From Ophiocordyceps camponoti-saundersi (nom. inval.) (lineage: Eukaryota > Ascomycota > Sordariomycetes > Hypocreales > Ophiocordycipitaceae): 36,194 nt of DNA. The notes below the pieces were generated by a model. The model did no database searches and was not told where the DNA came from. It saw nothing but the letters and a program-made list of their open reading frames with translations. The DNA lies in assembly GCA_003339415.1 (NCBI GenBank), contig PDHQ01000323.1, forward strand, positions 1-36,194, in the 5' to 3' direction. Made by a program: the position numbers and the translations under genes. This document shows, one piece after another, positions 21,690-32,999 of the stretch. Within the stretch, counting starts at the first letter, position 1; each line of letters begins with the position of its first letter.

Positions 21690-21825
21690 ATTAAAATAGC
21701 TTATATAAGCTAACTAAAACCTTAGTCCTTTTAGTTCTTAGTCTTTAGTTAGTTAGTCACTTTATCTAAGGACTGACTAAAGTTACTAGAGTAACTAACT
21801 AAGGACTAACTAATTTTAAACCTTA
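21690..21825. repeat. hAT right terminus: subterminal array plus TIR
   Basis: TTAGTTAGT and ACTAACTAA words repeat here, mirroring 8,157-8,350, and the last 21 bases (21,805-21,825) are the perfect inverted copy of the left end. Segments such as TCTTTAGTTAGTTAGT occur at both termini. The array is shorter than on the left, so the ends are asymmetric. Confidence 0.88.
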
Positions 21826-21833
21826 ATAATAGC
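21826..21833. repeat. hAT target site duplication, right (ATAATAGC)
   Basis: Perfect partner of 8,149-8,156. Copia sequence resumes at 21,834. Confidence 0.93.
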
Positions 21834-22690
21834 TTTCCGAAAATAGTTAGCGTAAAATAAGTTTATTATCTAATAGCTATCTAGTAAGTTAAAGATATAA
21901 TTATAACCTTATTCCTTAAAAACTATAAAAAAACTTAATTATAAAGTATTAAATCTTATTATAAGTATAGTTATTATAAAACCTTTATAGCTAAAAAATA
22001 CCTAATCGCTAATTATAAAATTTATTAAGCGATATCTTTTATTAGCTTATATTTTCTATTTATTACGCGCTTTATTTATAGCGACTTAAGCTTATTATTT
22101 TATTTTCTATACTTAGGCGATAAGTTTATAAGCTATAGCGATAAGGCTTAAGGCGTTTAAGCTATTTTAAGGGCTAGGGACTAAGAGGGGGTTTTAAATA
22201 TTTTTTCTAAAAGCGATTATAAATAGCGCTATACTAATTAACGCGTGCTAAGAGGAGTTATACTTAAAGTCTAAAGTAAGAAGGAAAATACTTTAATTAT
22301 CTTAATACTTACTTATATAAAATTATAGCTTTTAGTTTAAGTATTAGTTAGTTACTTTTAAACTTCTTTATATTTAAAAATAAAGGGAATTATTATATTA
22401 ATACTTAATACTAATAAGCTAGTTTATTTTACTAAGAAATCTTAAAATAAATAAGCTAATATTATTAATAATTTATATATTTAATATATTAAAAAGATAA
22501 TAAAAGTATTAGAAATAGCGTTTTATAAGTACCTTAGCTATATTATTTATTTTACTTAGTAATATAGTAATAATCTTACTTAGCTTATAGATAAAAGTTT
22601 AAATATAATTATATTAAAAGCGGTTTTCTAATATTATTTTTCTATTATAAGTAATATACTTTTTTATAAAAGTTAAAATAAGTAAAAAAT
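21834..22690 (-). other. Copia 3' internal part, right of hAT insertion
   Basis: This continues 7,754-8,156 and lies downstream of the Copia RNase H region in minus-strand sense. It should contain the end of the RNase H frame and 3' sequence. No motif could be placed with confidence. Confidence 0.5.
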
Positions 22691-23760
22691 ATAATAAATT
22701 TAAAATTTTATTTTATAATATCTTATTCTTTTAATATTTATAATAGTTACGAATATATTAGCAAATATCTTACTTTATCTTAAGCTAATAATAGCTTTTT
22801 CGAAGTATTTAAGTAATCTTATTTTATTTATTATAAGCGAAAATAGCTAGCTTATATATATTCTAAATTAGAGTAATATAGAGGAAAAATCGCTTTTAAC
22901 TATCTTACTTAGGTATAATAAGGAGATTACCGTAAAATCTAAAGTTTTAGCTTATATTCTTTTCTTAAATTAGTTATACTAACTCCGCTCTTAATAAGAT
23001 AAAGTTTTCTATAAGGCAGATAAGGGTAATTATAAAAGTTAAGGTTAAGGCTTTAAATTTAAAGCGTTCTTAAGGAATTATTATAAGTATATTATCTTCC
23101 TTTTTATAAGCTTTTATAGTTAGGAGTTAAACTATCTTACGCGAAAAAATATTAATAGCTATATTTAATTATTTAAGTTAGTAAAGGAAATAAATATTAA
23201 ACTAAATAAGGAAATTTAATTATAAAACTTAATAGATAAAAAATAATCTTTCTATTATAAAATAAATCAAAGCTTTATAATTTATAACTATTTTAAACTT
23301 TTAACTAAGTAATTTTAGGTAAAAATACTTAAAGCTTTATATAATAGCTAAAAGTTTATAATTTTAAATTAGATATACTTACTTAGCTAAGTTAATTATT
23401 TTCGAAAAAAAGCTTATAAGCTTTTATATCTAATTATCTTATTATTATTAAAATCTACTTATAATAATATTCTAAAAAATATTAGTTTTAAGTTAAGTTT
23501 AGAGTTTTAAGTAAAAGAAAGTAAATATTAAAACTTATATAGCTAGCTTTATTATCTTATTAAAAGCTTCGTTTTACTCTAATCTAAGCTTAAAAGTAGT
23601 ATTTTTCTTTTAAAGATAATTTAAAAGCTTAGCAGCGGTATTAATATAATAATAAAAGATCCGAATAAAGTTATAAAGCTTTATAATTACGAAAATCCTT
23701 GAATTTTTAATCTTAAATTACTTATATTTTATAAAAGCTTATATTTATCCCTTAACTTAT
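22690..23760 (-). pseudogene. Copia reverse transcriptase/RNase H remnant
   Basis: On the minus strand, about 22,870-22,960 reads like DFTVISLLYLSKIVKSDFSSIL, which matches the Copia junction YRxLVGSLLYLxxxTRPDIxxAV between RT and RNase H. Further downstream LLKYFEKAI fits the later RILKYLKxT block. Upstream, LLYKALSIF...NYLVKSLK fits the LLKALYGLxxSPxxWYxxLK region. The YVDD motif itself I could not place. The remnant is weaker than the Gypsy remnants because indels or poorer conservation blur the frame. Its place between integrase and the 3' LTR agrees with Copia order. Confidence 0.65.
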
Positions 23761-23999
23761 ATATAATATTATATTAAAATAATTAACTTTTATAATATTA
23801 ATCTTTAATTTTTAGATATCCCCTTATAAGTTTACTTAATATAAGCGTTAAATTTTTTCTTAATATTCTTTTTAATATTCCTTTTTCTCGCTATTTAAAT
23901 AAATTAATATATTATTAGTATATATACTTATATAACAGTTAAGGAGATTATAAAATTAAGTATTAATAAAATTTTAAAATTAAGTAAGCTTTGCCTAAA

Positions 24000-24880
24000 A
24001 GTTAAATAAAAGAATAAGCTAATAAAATATATTAAACTTTATATAGAAAGCTATAAGATATTTAAAGTTAGAGTTAAAATAAAAATAGTAAAATATTTAA
24101 ATAATATCGATTTTTAAAACCTATTTCGCCTCCTAATAGCTAAACGCTATATTTTCTAAGAAGGGAGTAAGTAAAATCTAACTTTTTAAATAATTATTTA
24201 TTTATTAGTAATTAATATAAAAGCGCTAAGCTATTAAAAATAGCTTTAGCGCGAAGAGAATAAAGATAGCGTAAAAACTAATATTTAGCTTAATAAATAT
24301 AATCTTAAGTAAATAATTAATAATTTCCTTTTTTAAAAGTAAGTATTTTATAAATATTTTATAAAAAGAAAGTCTTATTAGATTTAAAAGCTTTTTAAGT
24401 TTTAAGGTAATATTATAGCTAAGTTAAGGATTAATAAATATATAAGCTTCCTTTTTATTAAAAAACCCTTTAAGGTATATAAAAGCTAAAAGAATTATAT
24501 TATATATATAATTAATATACTTAAGTTTTTCTTTTTAAAAAAAATAAGATTTTTTATTTTATATATATATAACTAGCTAAGCTTAGCTTTATAATTATAA
24601 TTAAATTATTATTATTTTCTAATTTTATAAAAGTTATAAGTATTAATAAGGTTATATTTTTTTATTATATATAATAAGGGTTTTATTATACTTAGTAAAT
24701 AAGTTATTTTCTTAAAATATTTTTACTTATATTATTAGTTTTTTAATTAGTTTAAGTTAAGGTTTAAGCTAGCTTTTTTTTATAAGCTATATAAAGGTTT
24801 TCTTTTTTTACGAATATTAGAGGATTTAATATTTATATTTATTTTAGTTAAGGAGGCGGTTTTAGCGTTCGGCGTCTACT
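24000..24880 (-). pseudogene. Copia integrase region (tentative)
   Basis: This stretch lies between the gag zinc knuckle and RT, where Copia elements keep protease and integrase. The minus strand holds a long low-stop frame with YNLINTYNFYKIR and LYIYKIKNLIFFKKK segments. These are compatible with the pre-integrase zinc region and with the FxxDYSRxxWxYxLKxKSE block, but no catalytic residue can be named. The call rests mainly on position. Confidence 0.4.
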
Positions 24881-25480
24881 TAAATAGCTAAATCTAGATT
24901 TTTAGTAAAAATAGCTTTTTAAATAATAAGTTTAAGAGCGAGTATTTAGCGAAAGTAGGTAAGTTATCTAGCTAAATTAGCTTCTAAGCTATATAATTAA
25001 GTAATAACCTTTTCCTAGCTATTTAAAATAAGATAATAAAAAGATTTTAAGTATAGTTAGTTACTTAGTAATTTCTTAAGGAAAATATTATTTATTAATT
25101 ATTAAAGTAATAATTAAGTATTTATAAACTAAGCTAGCTAAATAGCTTTAGAAATTAAAAAAGGGGATATAATAAATAAAAATAAGCTTAGCGCTTAAGT
25201 ATTTTATTACTTATTTTGCGAAATAATAGCTAATTCGAAGATAGGCATTTACTCCGGTATTATATAAAGTAAAAATATAAAAAGTAATACTATTAACTTA
25301 AACTTAACTATTAATAGTAAATAACTTTTTTATTTTTTATTTTATATATAACATTTTTAATATTATTAAGAAGCATTATAATAGTTTTACTTTTTTCCTA
25401 AATTAAAGTTATTTAATTAAATAAAGTTAGGCGGTAGCGTTTAAACTTTATAAAATCTCCTTATCTTTTATTAGTTAAGG

Positions 25481-25525
25481 TAATTCTTAGCTATATAGCC
25501 CTTTTTTCTATAGATAAAATAAGTA
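25481..25525 (-). pseudogene. Copia gag zinc knuckle (decayed CCHC)
   Basis: The minus strand reads Y-FI-Y-RKKG-Y-IAKN-Y, with the spacing C-x2-C-x4-H-x4-C. All four ligands have become Tyr, exactly what RIP makes of TGY (Cys) and CAY (His) codons. The zinc knuckle is the nucleocapsid part of Gag and packages the element RNA. The rest of gag should lie to the right, up to about 26,600, but I could not follow it. Confidence 0.75.
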
Positions 25526-26688
25526 TTATTTTCTTAATAAACTTTCTTCTTATTTTCGCTTAAAAGCTAGCCTTTTTAACATAAGGTTATAGTTATAATT
25601 TTCTTTTTTTATATTATTAAAGCTATCTTATCGCCTTAATAAGCTTTTTATATAGCTTTTTAATAAGTAAATTTTTTTTCTAGTAAATTATAATATTTTT
25701 TATATATTTATAGAAATCTTTATATATTATATATAAGTTTTTAGCCTTTTTAAGAAAGTTTAGGTTAAAGTTAGTAAGTAAATAATCTTAAAATATATAC
25801 TTAATCTAAGCTAAGACAACTTAAGTTTTAGCTATAAGGTAGTTAAACTTAGTAAAGAACTTTTAGATTTTTTATTTCTTAGTTAAGGAGAAATTTAGCT
25901 TATAAAGCTAATTTATAGCTTCTATAAACTTATTCGGATTTTTATAAGCAGATTTTAAATATTAAACTATTTTAACTAATTTAAAAAAAAGCGTTCTTTC
26001 AAGTTATATAAAATTTTTAATAATTTATAAGCTTTTCCTTTTAAAATATAGAATAAAGTACTTATCTTATTTTACTTATTATAGAAAATTATTTTATTAA
26101 ATCTTATTTTATTTTTTAAGTTTATAAGGAAAATATTAAAATCTTTTTTCTTACTTAAGAATTTATTTACCTCTTTATAGCGAATTTTTATAATATTTAA
26201 GTAAAAAAAGTTTAGCTATCTTACTAAAATAATTAATATAAAAGCGTTCTAAGTAGCTTTTTAAATTAAGAGAAATACCTTTTTATTTATTTTAAATATA
26301 ATTAATATTTCTTAATAAGTTTTTTTATATTTAAATTTTAATTTTTTTAAAATAATTAACTTTAAAATTTTATAATTTATATTTATAATTATATTATCTT
26401 TATATACTATTTTTATAATATAATTATATTAGTAATAGTTTAAAAAAAAGTAGCTATAATCTTAATTTAGTTTTTATAAAAATTTTATTTTACTATAAAA
26501 TTTAATATTTTTAAAGTAAATCTTTTAAATCGCTTAAAAGTTTAGTTAAGAGCTTTAAATATATATTTTAAAACTAATTATAATTTAAGTTTTAATTATA
26601 TATAAATTCTTTTCTATCTTTTAGAAAGATATAAAAGTTTAATATATATTTATTAATTACTTATTAGTAAAAAGTAAGCTTAGAATAA
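25526..26688 (-). other. Copia gag and leader, poorly resolved
   Basis: This lies between the zinc knuckle and the 5' LTR, so it should contain the main Gag helices and the untranslated leader. Frames are interrupted often and no motif is clear. The primer binding site expected just left of 26,689 could not be matched to a tRNA 3' end. Confidence 0.5.
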
Positions 26689-26905
26689 TATTATATCTTA
26701 AAAATATGTTAAGTAAATAATAATATTAATATTTTAAATAAAGATTCTAAGCTAAGGAGAAAAGAAAAAAAAGAGAGAGAAACTCTTATAAGCGAAATCT
26801 TAGTAAAATATATAAGAGCACGTGCTAGTAAATATAAGAGAGGGTATAGTAAAATCCGGTAAAGAAGCGGTTATACTTCTTAGTAATTTTCGCTAGCGTA
26901 TAATA
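26689..26905 (-). repeat. Copia 5' LTR (217 bp)
   Basis: This is the partner of 7,537-7,753. It keeps a TG at 26,708-26,709 that is TA in the other copy, while its outer end (TATAATA) is more decayed than the left copy (TGTGATA). The GCACGTGC palindrome is intact at 26,818-26,825. In minus-strand sense it is the promoter-bearing LTR. Confidence 0.9.
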
Positions 26906-26910
26906 TTACT
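26906..26910. repeat. Copia target site duplication, right (TTACT)
   Basis: Exact partner of 7,532-7,536; closes the Copia element. Confidence 0.85.
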
Positions 26911-28200
26911 TACCTTAGCCCTTATAATATTCTGCTTAATTTATATAAAAAATAAGTATATTATAAATTTTAAAATTATTAATAATAAGAATAAGCTTTA
27001 AGATTTTAATTATCGCGAAATTATTTAATATACTTATTAAAGATTAGCTTAGAAACTTTATTTTTAAAATATAAACTTTAAGTTATTTTACTTTACTAAT
27101 AACTTTATTAAGAAAGTTTATATTACTTATATTAATAAAATACTTCGCGCTAATATATAGAATAATAAGCCGCTACCTCTATTACCGCTATTTTATAAAT
27201 AATAGCTATATATACCGCCTTTTTACTTAACTTTAGTATTAAGTATATCTTTTTATAATAAAGAGGTAAGAAATAATAGCCTTATTATAGAAGGGGCTAG
27301 CCTCTTTTAATAAAGGTAAATAAAGTTTACTAAGTTAACGCTATCTTAAGATAAGTAATATTCCCTAAAAGACTTTATTATTAATAATAATTATAAGGCC
27401 TTTAAAGCTACTAACAATGCCTTTTATATTATAACTAATATTATAATAAGTAATAATATAGCTTATAAGATAAAAAGAATTAATAATAAATATAAGTAAG
27501 GGAGATAATAAGTAATAAGAGAAAAAGTATATAAGTATATTATTATTATTATTATTATTAGAATACTTTAATAGCTATAAGAGCTGCTAAAACCTTTATA
27601 GTAAGTTAGGTGGGAAAAACCCTCTTAAAAGAGGTAAAACCCCCCGTAATATAATAAGACTATAGCCGGCATAAAGCTAGGCTAAGTAAGTAGCGCGTAT
27701 AAAGAAGCGGCAGATAGCTACGGTAATACTATATTATATAAGAAAAGATAAGAGAAGAATAAGAAAAGTAGCGGTATATATTATCCGTATATGCTAGTAT
27801 ATACCCCCCGTAAACCTCTTAGTATATACCTCTTAACTTATTAATATATAGCTATATACCCTTTAAGCGCGTAATATATACTTAGGTATATACCTCTTTT
27901 CTAAGCTTTCCTAATCGGGAAGCCTTCTTAATTAAGAAGTTAATTTTATAAATTAGTAACTTAAAGCTTAAGAGTATATAAAAAAGGGGGGGTTACTCTT
28001 ACTAGTATAAGCGGGCTATTATTAAATTAGTAATTTTAATAATTTTATTTATATAAGTAATCCTTATAAGCTTATATATAGTTTATAACTAACTTATATT
28101 AAAATAAAATACCCGTTATATAAGACTACTTATAAGATATATTTTATATTAAATATATCGGTATACTTATAAGCTTTAGTTACTTTTATTAGATATAATA
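26911..28200. other. Right flank of the nest, no gene recognised
   Basis: This is the continuation of 7,531 before Copia inserted. It contains a TTA microsatellite (about 27,539-27,562), a small hairpin (CCTCTT/AAGAGG, 27,621-27,634) and four scattered TATATACC words between 27,790 and 27,895. A TATAAAAAAGG box-like word lies at 27,975-27,985, which could be a promoter for the frame at 28,290, but this is a guess. Surviving CA/TG are more frequent than inside the nest (near 26,931, 27,414, 27,583, 27,611, 27,669, 27,711 and 27,791). Confidence 0.5.
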
Positions 28201-28289
28201 AAGTAAGTATCTAGCCTTAGCCTACGTTTATCTTTATTAATAGTTAAGGTAAACTAGCTTAATATATCTTATATTAAGTATATGAATAA

Positions 28290-29230
28290 TTATACTAAGT
28301 GCTAGCTAATTAAAGATCCCGCTATAGCTAAAGCTATTTACGTTATAATAAAGGTAGCTTATTAGCTAGGCTTTAGTTATAGCTTTTAAATAGTAAGTTA
28401 AAACCGGAGTTATATAATATCTATAATAAGTCTTATACTAATAAGGGTAATAAAAAATACTATTTAATATATTAAGAAGCCTCGCGCTATCGCGCGCTAT
28501 AATAGCCCTTATATTAATTAAGTTATATAAGCGGCTACTAACTATATTTTATACTTTAATTTACTACCCCTTACTAGCAGAGATAACCTTATTACTAATA
28601 TAGCTAAAAGTATAACTAATATTAACTATATTATTAGAATTATATTAGCGTAAATATAAGAATAATATATTTTCTATATATAAGCGGTTAACTTTTTTCA
28701 GTAAATAAATAAAAAGTTACGCTATATTTATTACGCTGCTAAGAATAAAGTAAGTTTATAAGGGAGCCTATATCTTTATAGCTATCCTCTTATCTTTTAT
28801 ACTCTGCCCCCTATATTAAGTATTAATACCGCCTTAGTCCTTATTAAGTCTAAGTTAGAGGCTAACGCGCTTAATAAGCTTAAGGTAAAAGCCGCTCTTA
28901 CTACCGCCCTTATTATTAAGGCTACCCTTATTACTAGGGATAAAGCTAGTAGCCCTTACGCTATAACCTTACCGCCTCTATATAAGGAGATTCTTAGCTT
29001 AGTTTAAAATAGTCTTATTAATAATATATTTAATTATAAAAACTATATAATATTAGTTAGTAACTATATTATATTTAGTAAGGAGTTTATAGGCGGGGAA
29101 AAGCTAAAGCTAAAAACGCTTATTTTAAATTAAGCTTATAGTTATAAATATAATTATAGTTACGGCCGCGGCTATAGCTATAGCTATAAAGGTTAGAGAT
29201 ATACTTATACTTTACGCGGTTAAATTAAGT
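28290..29230 (+). pseudogene. Decayed plus-strand frame of unknown family
   Basis: One plus-strand frame stays readable for about 310 codons with stops at roughly 8%, all TAA or TAG. Parts are GC-richer and nearly stop-free, for example LEANALNKLKVKAALTTALI and SSPYAITLPPLYKEILSLV (28,850-29,005). The C-terminal part is low complexity, YSYKYNYSYGRGYSYSYKG (about 29,128-29,190), which before RIP was probably rich in His, Gly and Arg, as in nucleic-acid-binding tails. It could be the gag of an element whose pol is lost, an extra 5' ORF of the LINE downstream, or a duplicated host gene. I do not recognise it. Confidence 0.45.
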
Positions 29231-30500
29231 TTTTATATATAATTAAAGTAATTTAAATTTAAAGCTAAGTAAATAGTTAGTAAAATAAGAGATAAAGTTT
29301 ATTATTATATAGTAACTATTATATATCTATATTAAAGCTAAGGCTTACTTTCCGCTTCTCCTTTTCCTTATAAAGTAATAAGGTAAAGTTAAATTAATAT
29401 AGCTTTCTTAATAAGAAAAACTATCTTATAAGCTATATAGCGAAGTAAGGATTATTAAATATTATAGTAAAATCTCGCTAATCTTATATTAGTCTCCTAT
29501 TAGCGTTAAGTAAAGGCTTATTATTATATATATATATATAGTTAAAGAAGATATACGGAATTATTTTATCACCGCTATTATAAGGGCACCGCCTTAAGAT
29601 TACTCTAAGTATTTTACTAGCTTAAAAGAATAAGTTAAGCTTAATATAATTAGTTTTAAGTTATATAAATATTATACTAATAAACTTAAGAAGTTTTTTA
29701 TATATATATAAGGTAAACTTAGCCTTAAGCTATAATAGCTTATTTATAAAGTAGCTATATAATTATCTATATTTCTTAAGCTTACTTTTCTAGGAGTATT
29801 ATTAGAGGAGCTATTTATCGCGGAGGCGAGCGTTAAAGTTATATCACGCGCGTCTTACTATTAGCTTAAAGCTAGTTTATATTATATAAAATATTTCTAA
29901 GTTTTATAATATTTATTATTTCCTTTAAAAAGAGCGTCCCTTATATTTATAATATACTTATTTAGTTACTTTTTCTACTATAATATAAATAAGATTTACT
30001 ATTCTCGTTTACTATAAATAATAATATATTTATATTATATAATATATAAGGTAAAAGTTTAAAAGTAAGATAAAAGCCTTAGCTTTAATATAATAGACCG
30101 GGGTAGCCTTATAAGCCCCGGTAATAACTTATAAGTATTTAAACTACTTAATAGCGAGCGCTTTTATAATAAGGCTATAAGGCTTCCCTCTTAGCTATAT
30201 TAGCGGGGCGAACTAAGATATATTAAATATAATAGCTAACCTAATAGCTTTAGTATAGATTTCTTTTACTTTTAATAAGGTATAGCTTTATATTAATATA
30301 GTAATTTTATAACTTTTTAAATATAAAACTTTAATATCTCCTTAATTACTTTTTTCACGATTTTAAATAATTAGGGTCCCCGCTTATACTTAACGCTATA
30401 ATATTATAAGAATTTAGTACTTTCTTCCTCTTAGAGTTTAACTCCGCTAAGGGAATAACTTTAAACGTAAGGTTATAAGGCGGTCCGCCTCCTAGTCCGC
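29231..30500. other. Unassigned stretch between unknown frame and LINE ORF1
   Basis: Short plus-strand frames such as KAKAYFPLLLFLIK (about 29,335) and EDIRNYFITAIIRAPP (about 29,548-29,595) are readable but match nothing I know. Part of this is probably the 5' UTR of the LINE. GC-rich islands occur at 29,818-29,850 and 30,100-30,122; the latter is an inverted pair GACCGGGG/CCCCGGT. Confidence 0.4.
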
Positions 30501-30839
30501 TATTAATATTAATAATATTTAATAGCGGAACTTAAAAGCTTAATTAGTCCCGATAATATTTATATATAAGTAAAGGTTAATATAATACTACTATTAACTT
30601 TTATAATCTATTTATCGATATTTTTTAAACCTTAATAAATCTTATCTTAAAATTTATATACGAAAAACTTACTAGGGTAGTTTTTATATAAGATTTTTAC
30701 CTTATATAAAGTATCCTTAATATAGTATTTATTAAGCTTTAATAGCGCTAATAAGCCTCTAAGAACTTATTTAGCTTTCTTATTACTATCTCTTATACTA
30801 TTTAAAAATTAATTAAAGCCGCCTTTTATAAAATAATAG

Positions 30840-31700
30840 GTAAGGAGTTAGACTTTACTTTTAAAGCTTTAACTTAAGCTAATATAGTTATAAACTCCGC
30901 CCTAAACTCCGCCCCTTTTATAGCGCCCCTTATATAGCTAATTTTAGTAAGAATAAAAAGAAATATACTTATATCGGTAAAAAATATTTTAATAGTTAAT
31001 AAAGTTCTAGCGCTTACTTTTTAGGAGGTTATTTAGAAAATTAATAAAGCTATAAGCTATTTTATAATAATTACTACGCGCCGATTTTCTAATAGTAATC
31101 TTATTATTATATTTAACTTAAAATATAAGGACCTCGCTTTTAAAGATAAATAAGTAGCTTAAGCTTTTAAAATAAAAGCTAAGTATATATACTAAACTTA
31201 TATTATTATCGCTAAAAATATTTAAACTTTAATAGCTAATTATAACTATAACGCGCTATTTAGTATTATTAAAAAGGTAAATAAAGTTAATATAATTTAG
31301 GCGAAAGTACTTTAACTTTAGCGTATTATTAGCGGAGAAGCCCCGCGGACTTATTTTATTATAAGCTTAAGTAATATAGAGGATATAAATAAGCTTTGCT
31401 TAAATAAAGTAATTATAAATATAGAAATAATTTATTATAAATTTTATAAGGACTTTATACGCTTTAAGTAATATTATAAATATTTTTAATTTAAGTATAT
31501 TATTAAGTATTATTAAGAGGCCCCTTAATATAAATATTATATAGCTACTTTATATAATAATAAAAAAGAAAACTAGTTTATATAGAAAAGAGAAAAACCT
31601 TACTATTATATTTTATATAAGGGTATATATTTTATATAATTAAAAGATTACCTAAAGTCTTAAAAATAATAAAGCTATATTAAGTTTAGCTTTCTTAATA
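30840..31700 (+). pseudogene. Tad-like LINE ORF1 with decayed zinc knuckles
   Basis: The frame reads ANIVINSALNSAPFIAPLI, then LVRIKRNILISVKNILIVNKV and EVI-KINKAISYFI, resembling the ORF1 N-terminal half of Tad elements. Towards the end, 31,472-31,513 has Y-x2-Y-x4-Y-x4-Y with C-x2-C-x4-H-x4-C spacing, each ligand converted to Tyr by RIP. A second knuckle-like YKYYIATLY follows at about 31,523. ORF1 proteins bind the element RNA. SGEAPRTYFIISLSNIEDIN (31,341-31,400) is an almost stop-free segment just before the knuckles. Confidence 0.8.
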
Positions 31701-31799
31701 AACCTTACTTTTTCTAATTATTATAATTTACTTAACCTCTAGCCCTTACTTAGCGGTAACTTTATAAAAATAGCGAAAGCTTTATTATAGTTTTTTTAA

Positions 31800-32800
31800 G
31801 GAAATAAGTATATTATAAATCCCTTAAAGATATACCTTAGCGATCCTCTTATAATACGCTACTTATTTAAGTCTCCCTAAAAAGCTTTTAATTTAATAAT
31901 ACTTATAAAAGCTATAAGCTATATAATAAATTCTATAACTTATAACTAGCCTTATAATAGTTTTAAGTAAAGTTTATATTAATAAACTTTATATAATTAA
32001 AGTAATTATAAATAATTATTCTTAATATTTAATTTTTATAAAAATTATAACTTTATTATAAAATATATAGAAAATTAATTACTTTATTTAACTTACCTTA
32101 TTTAGTAAAGAGAGTTATAATATTATTAATATATAAGAATTCTAGCTTAATATATATAATCGCCCTCCGCTTCCTAAACTTACTTTTTACTACTTTATTT
32201 AAGGTAAAAGTAAAGCTTTCTTTTATATATATAAATAATATAAAGTTAGCGATTAGGACCTTATTATAAGGCCTAACTTTACCGGAGTTTCTTTTTATAA
32301 TAAGCTTTAAGTATTTACTATTTACTCCCCGCTACTTAGAATATATACTAAACCTTTTTTACGCTTATTACCTCCTCTTCCCTCCTTATACTCCGCCTCC
32401 GCCTCCGCTCCGCTAATTATCCTTAGTAATTTTAATACTTATTACCCCTTTTAGAATTTTTATAAATATATATCCTTTTATTTTATAAAGCTTCTTTTTA
32501 CTTTTTATTATCTTTACTTTAAACTTTTTACCCCTTTTTATAAAACTACTTAGAAAATATATAAGTAAAGGGTTAATATTATTAACTTAATCTAAAATAT
32601 GCTTAATTATTTCCTTATATATTTTAGCTTAAACTTTAACTTTCTTAGCTTTAATTATATTCCTTAATTTACGTTATTTATTACTTTTCCCCCCTTAAAC
32701 TCCGCCTTAATAATACGCTAGAAATATTTTAACTTTAATATCTTATAAGTAAAAGTAAAAAATTACTTTTTATTTTCTACTATTTAAGCGGAGTTTATAA
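31800..32800 (+). pseudogene. LINE ORF2 endonuclease domain remnant
   Basis: The clearest motif is LSNFNTYYPF at 32,422-32,451, equal to the LGDFNxHHPxW block of APE-type LINE endonucleases with Asp changed to Asn and His to Tyr. Just upstream VFTIYSPLLRIY and PFLRLLPPLPS (about 32,308-32,380) correspond to the VxNIYxP.......LLxxLP segment, and PNFTGVSFYNK to the strand before it. The domain would have nicked genomic DNA to prime reverse transcription. The N-terminal QxN and QE motifs were not located. Confidence 0.75.
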
Positions 32801-32999
32801 TAAATATTAAGGCGTTAATAATATAGCTATATAAGTAATTAAATATTAAAGCTAGCTTAATAATTTTAAAATTATTTTAATAATATAATTTTTACTTATA
32901 TTTATAATAAACTTTAAAAATTATTTTTATAATTTTAAACGCGAAGTATATTAAGCGATATTAGTAAATATAACTAAACTTTAATTACTAATAAGTATA

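Larger units (their letters stand above)
8157..21825 (+). mobile_element. hAT DNA transposon inserted in Copia, itself carrying Gypsy-2
   Basis: The two ends form a perfect 21-bp inverted repeat (8,157-8,177 and 21,805-21,825, beginning TAAGGTTTAAAATTAG) and are flanked by a perfect 8-bp duplication. A plus-strand transposase remnant with a hAT-C dimerisation region lies near the right end. Excluding Gypsy-2 (6,925 bp) and one 5-bp duplication, the element is about 6.74 kb, long for a hAT whose transposase needs only 2.5-3 kb; the extra sequence is mostly 8,350-12,036. hAT elements move by cut and paste. Heavy RIP indicates it existed in several copies. No transposition activity can remain. 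Confidence 0.9.
7537..26905 (-). mobile_element. Ty1/Copia LTR retrotransposon, interrupted by a hAT element
   Basis: Two direct repeats of exactly 217 bp (7,537-7,753 and 26,689-26,905) bound the element, and TTACT is duplicated outside them. Removing the hAT insertion and its extra 8-bp duplication leaves 5,692 bp, a normal Copia length. Minus-strand coding remnants run gag zinc knuckle (25,481-25,525), probable integrase (about 24,000-24,880), then RT/RNase H (about 22,690-23,760), the Copia order with integrase before RT. Thus the right LTR is the 5' LTR. LTR ends read TATTATA...TATAATA or TGTGATA, the RIP products of TG...CA termini. It is inactive: all coding parts have many in-frame stops. 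Confidence 0.9.

Noticed and set aside
24740..24880. Minus-strand KPLYSL string that resembles the KPLYGL block of Copia reverse transcriptase
   Set aside because: It lies only about 0.7 kb from the gag zinc knuckle, too close for RT because protease and integrase must fit between. RT/RNase H motifs occur further downstream (about 22,690-23,760). The string is probably in the pre-integrase region or chance.
27539..27562. CRISPR-like or regulatory array of short repeats
   Set aside because: It is a plain TTA microsatellite without spacers; this is also a eukaryotic sequence.
28200..28560. A second plus-strand frame with very many Q-like stops, considered as a Gln-rich gag
   Set aside because: Stop density is close to one in five codons, what random TA-rich DNA gives. 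The alternative frame reported at 28,290-29,230 has far fewer stops.
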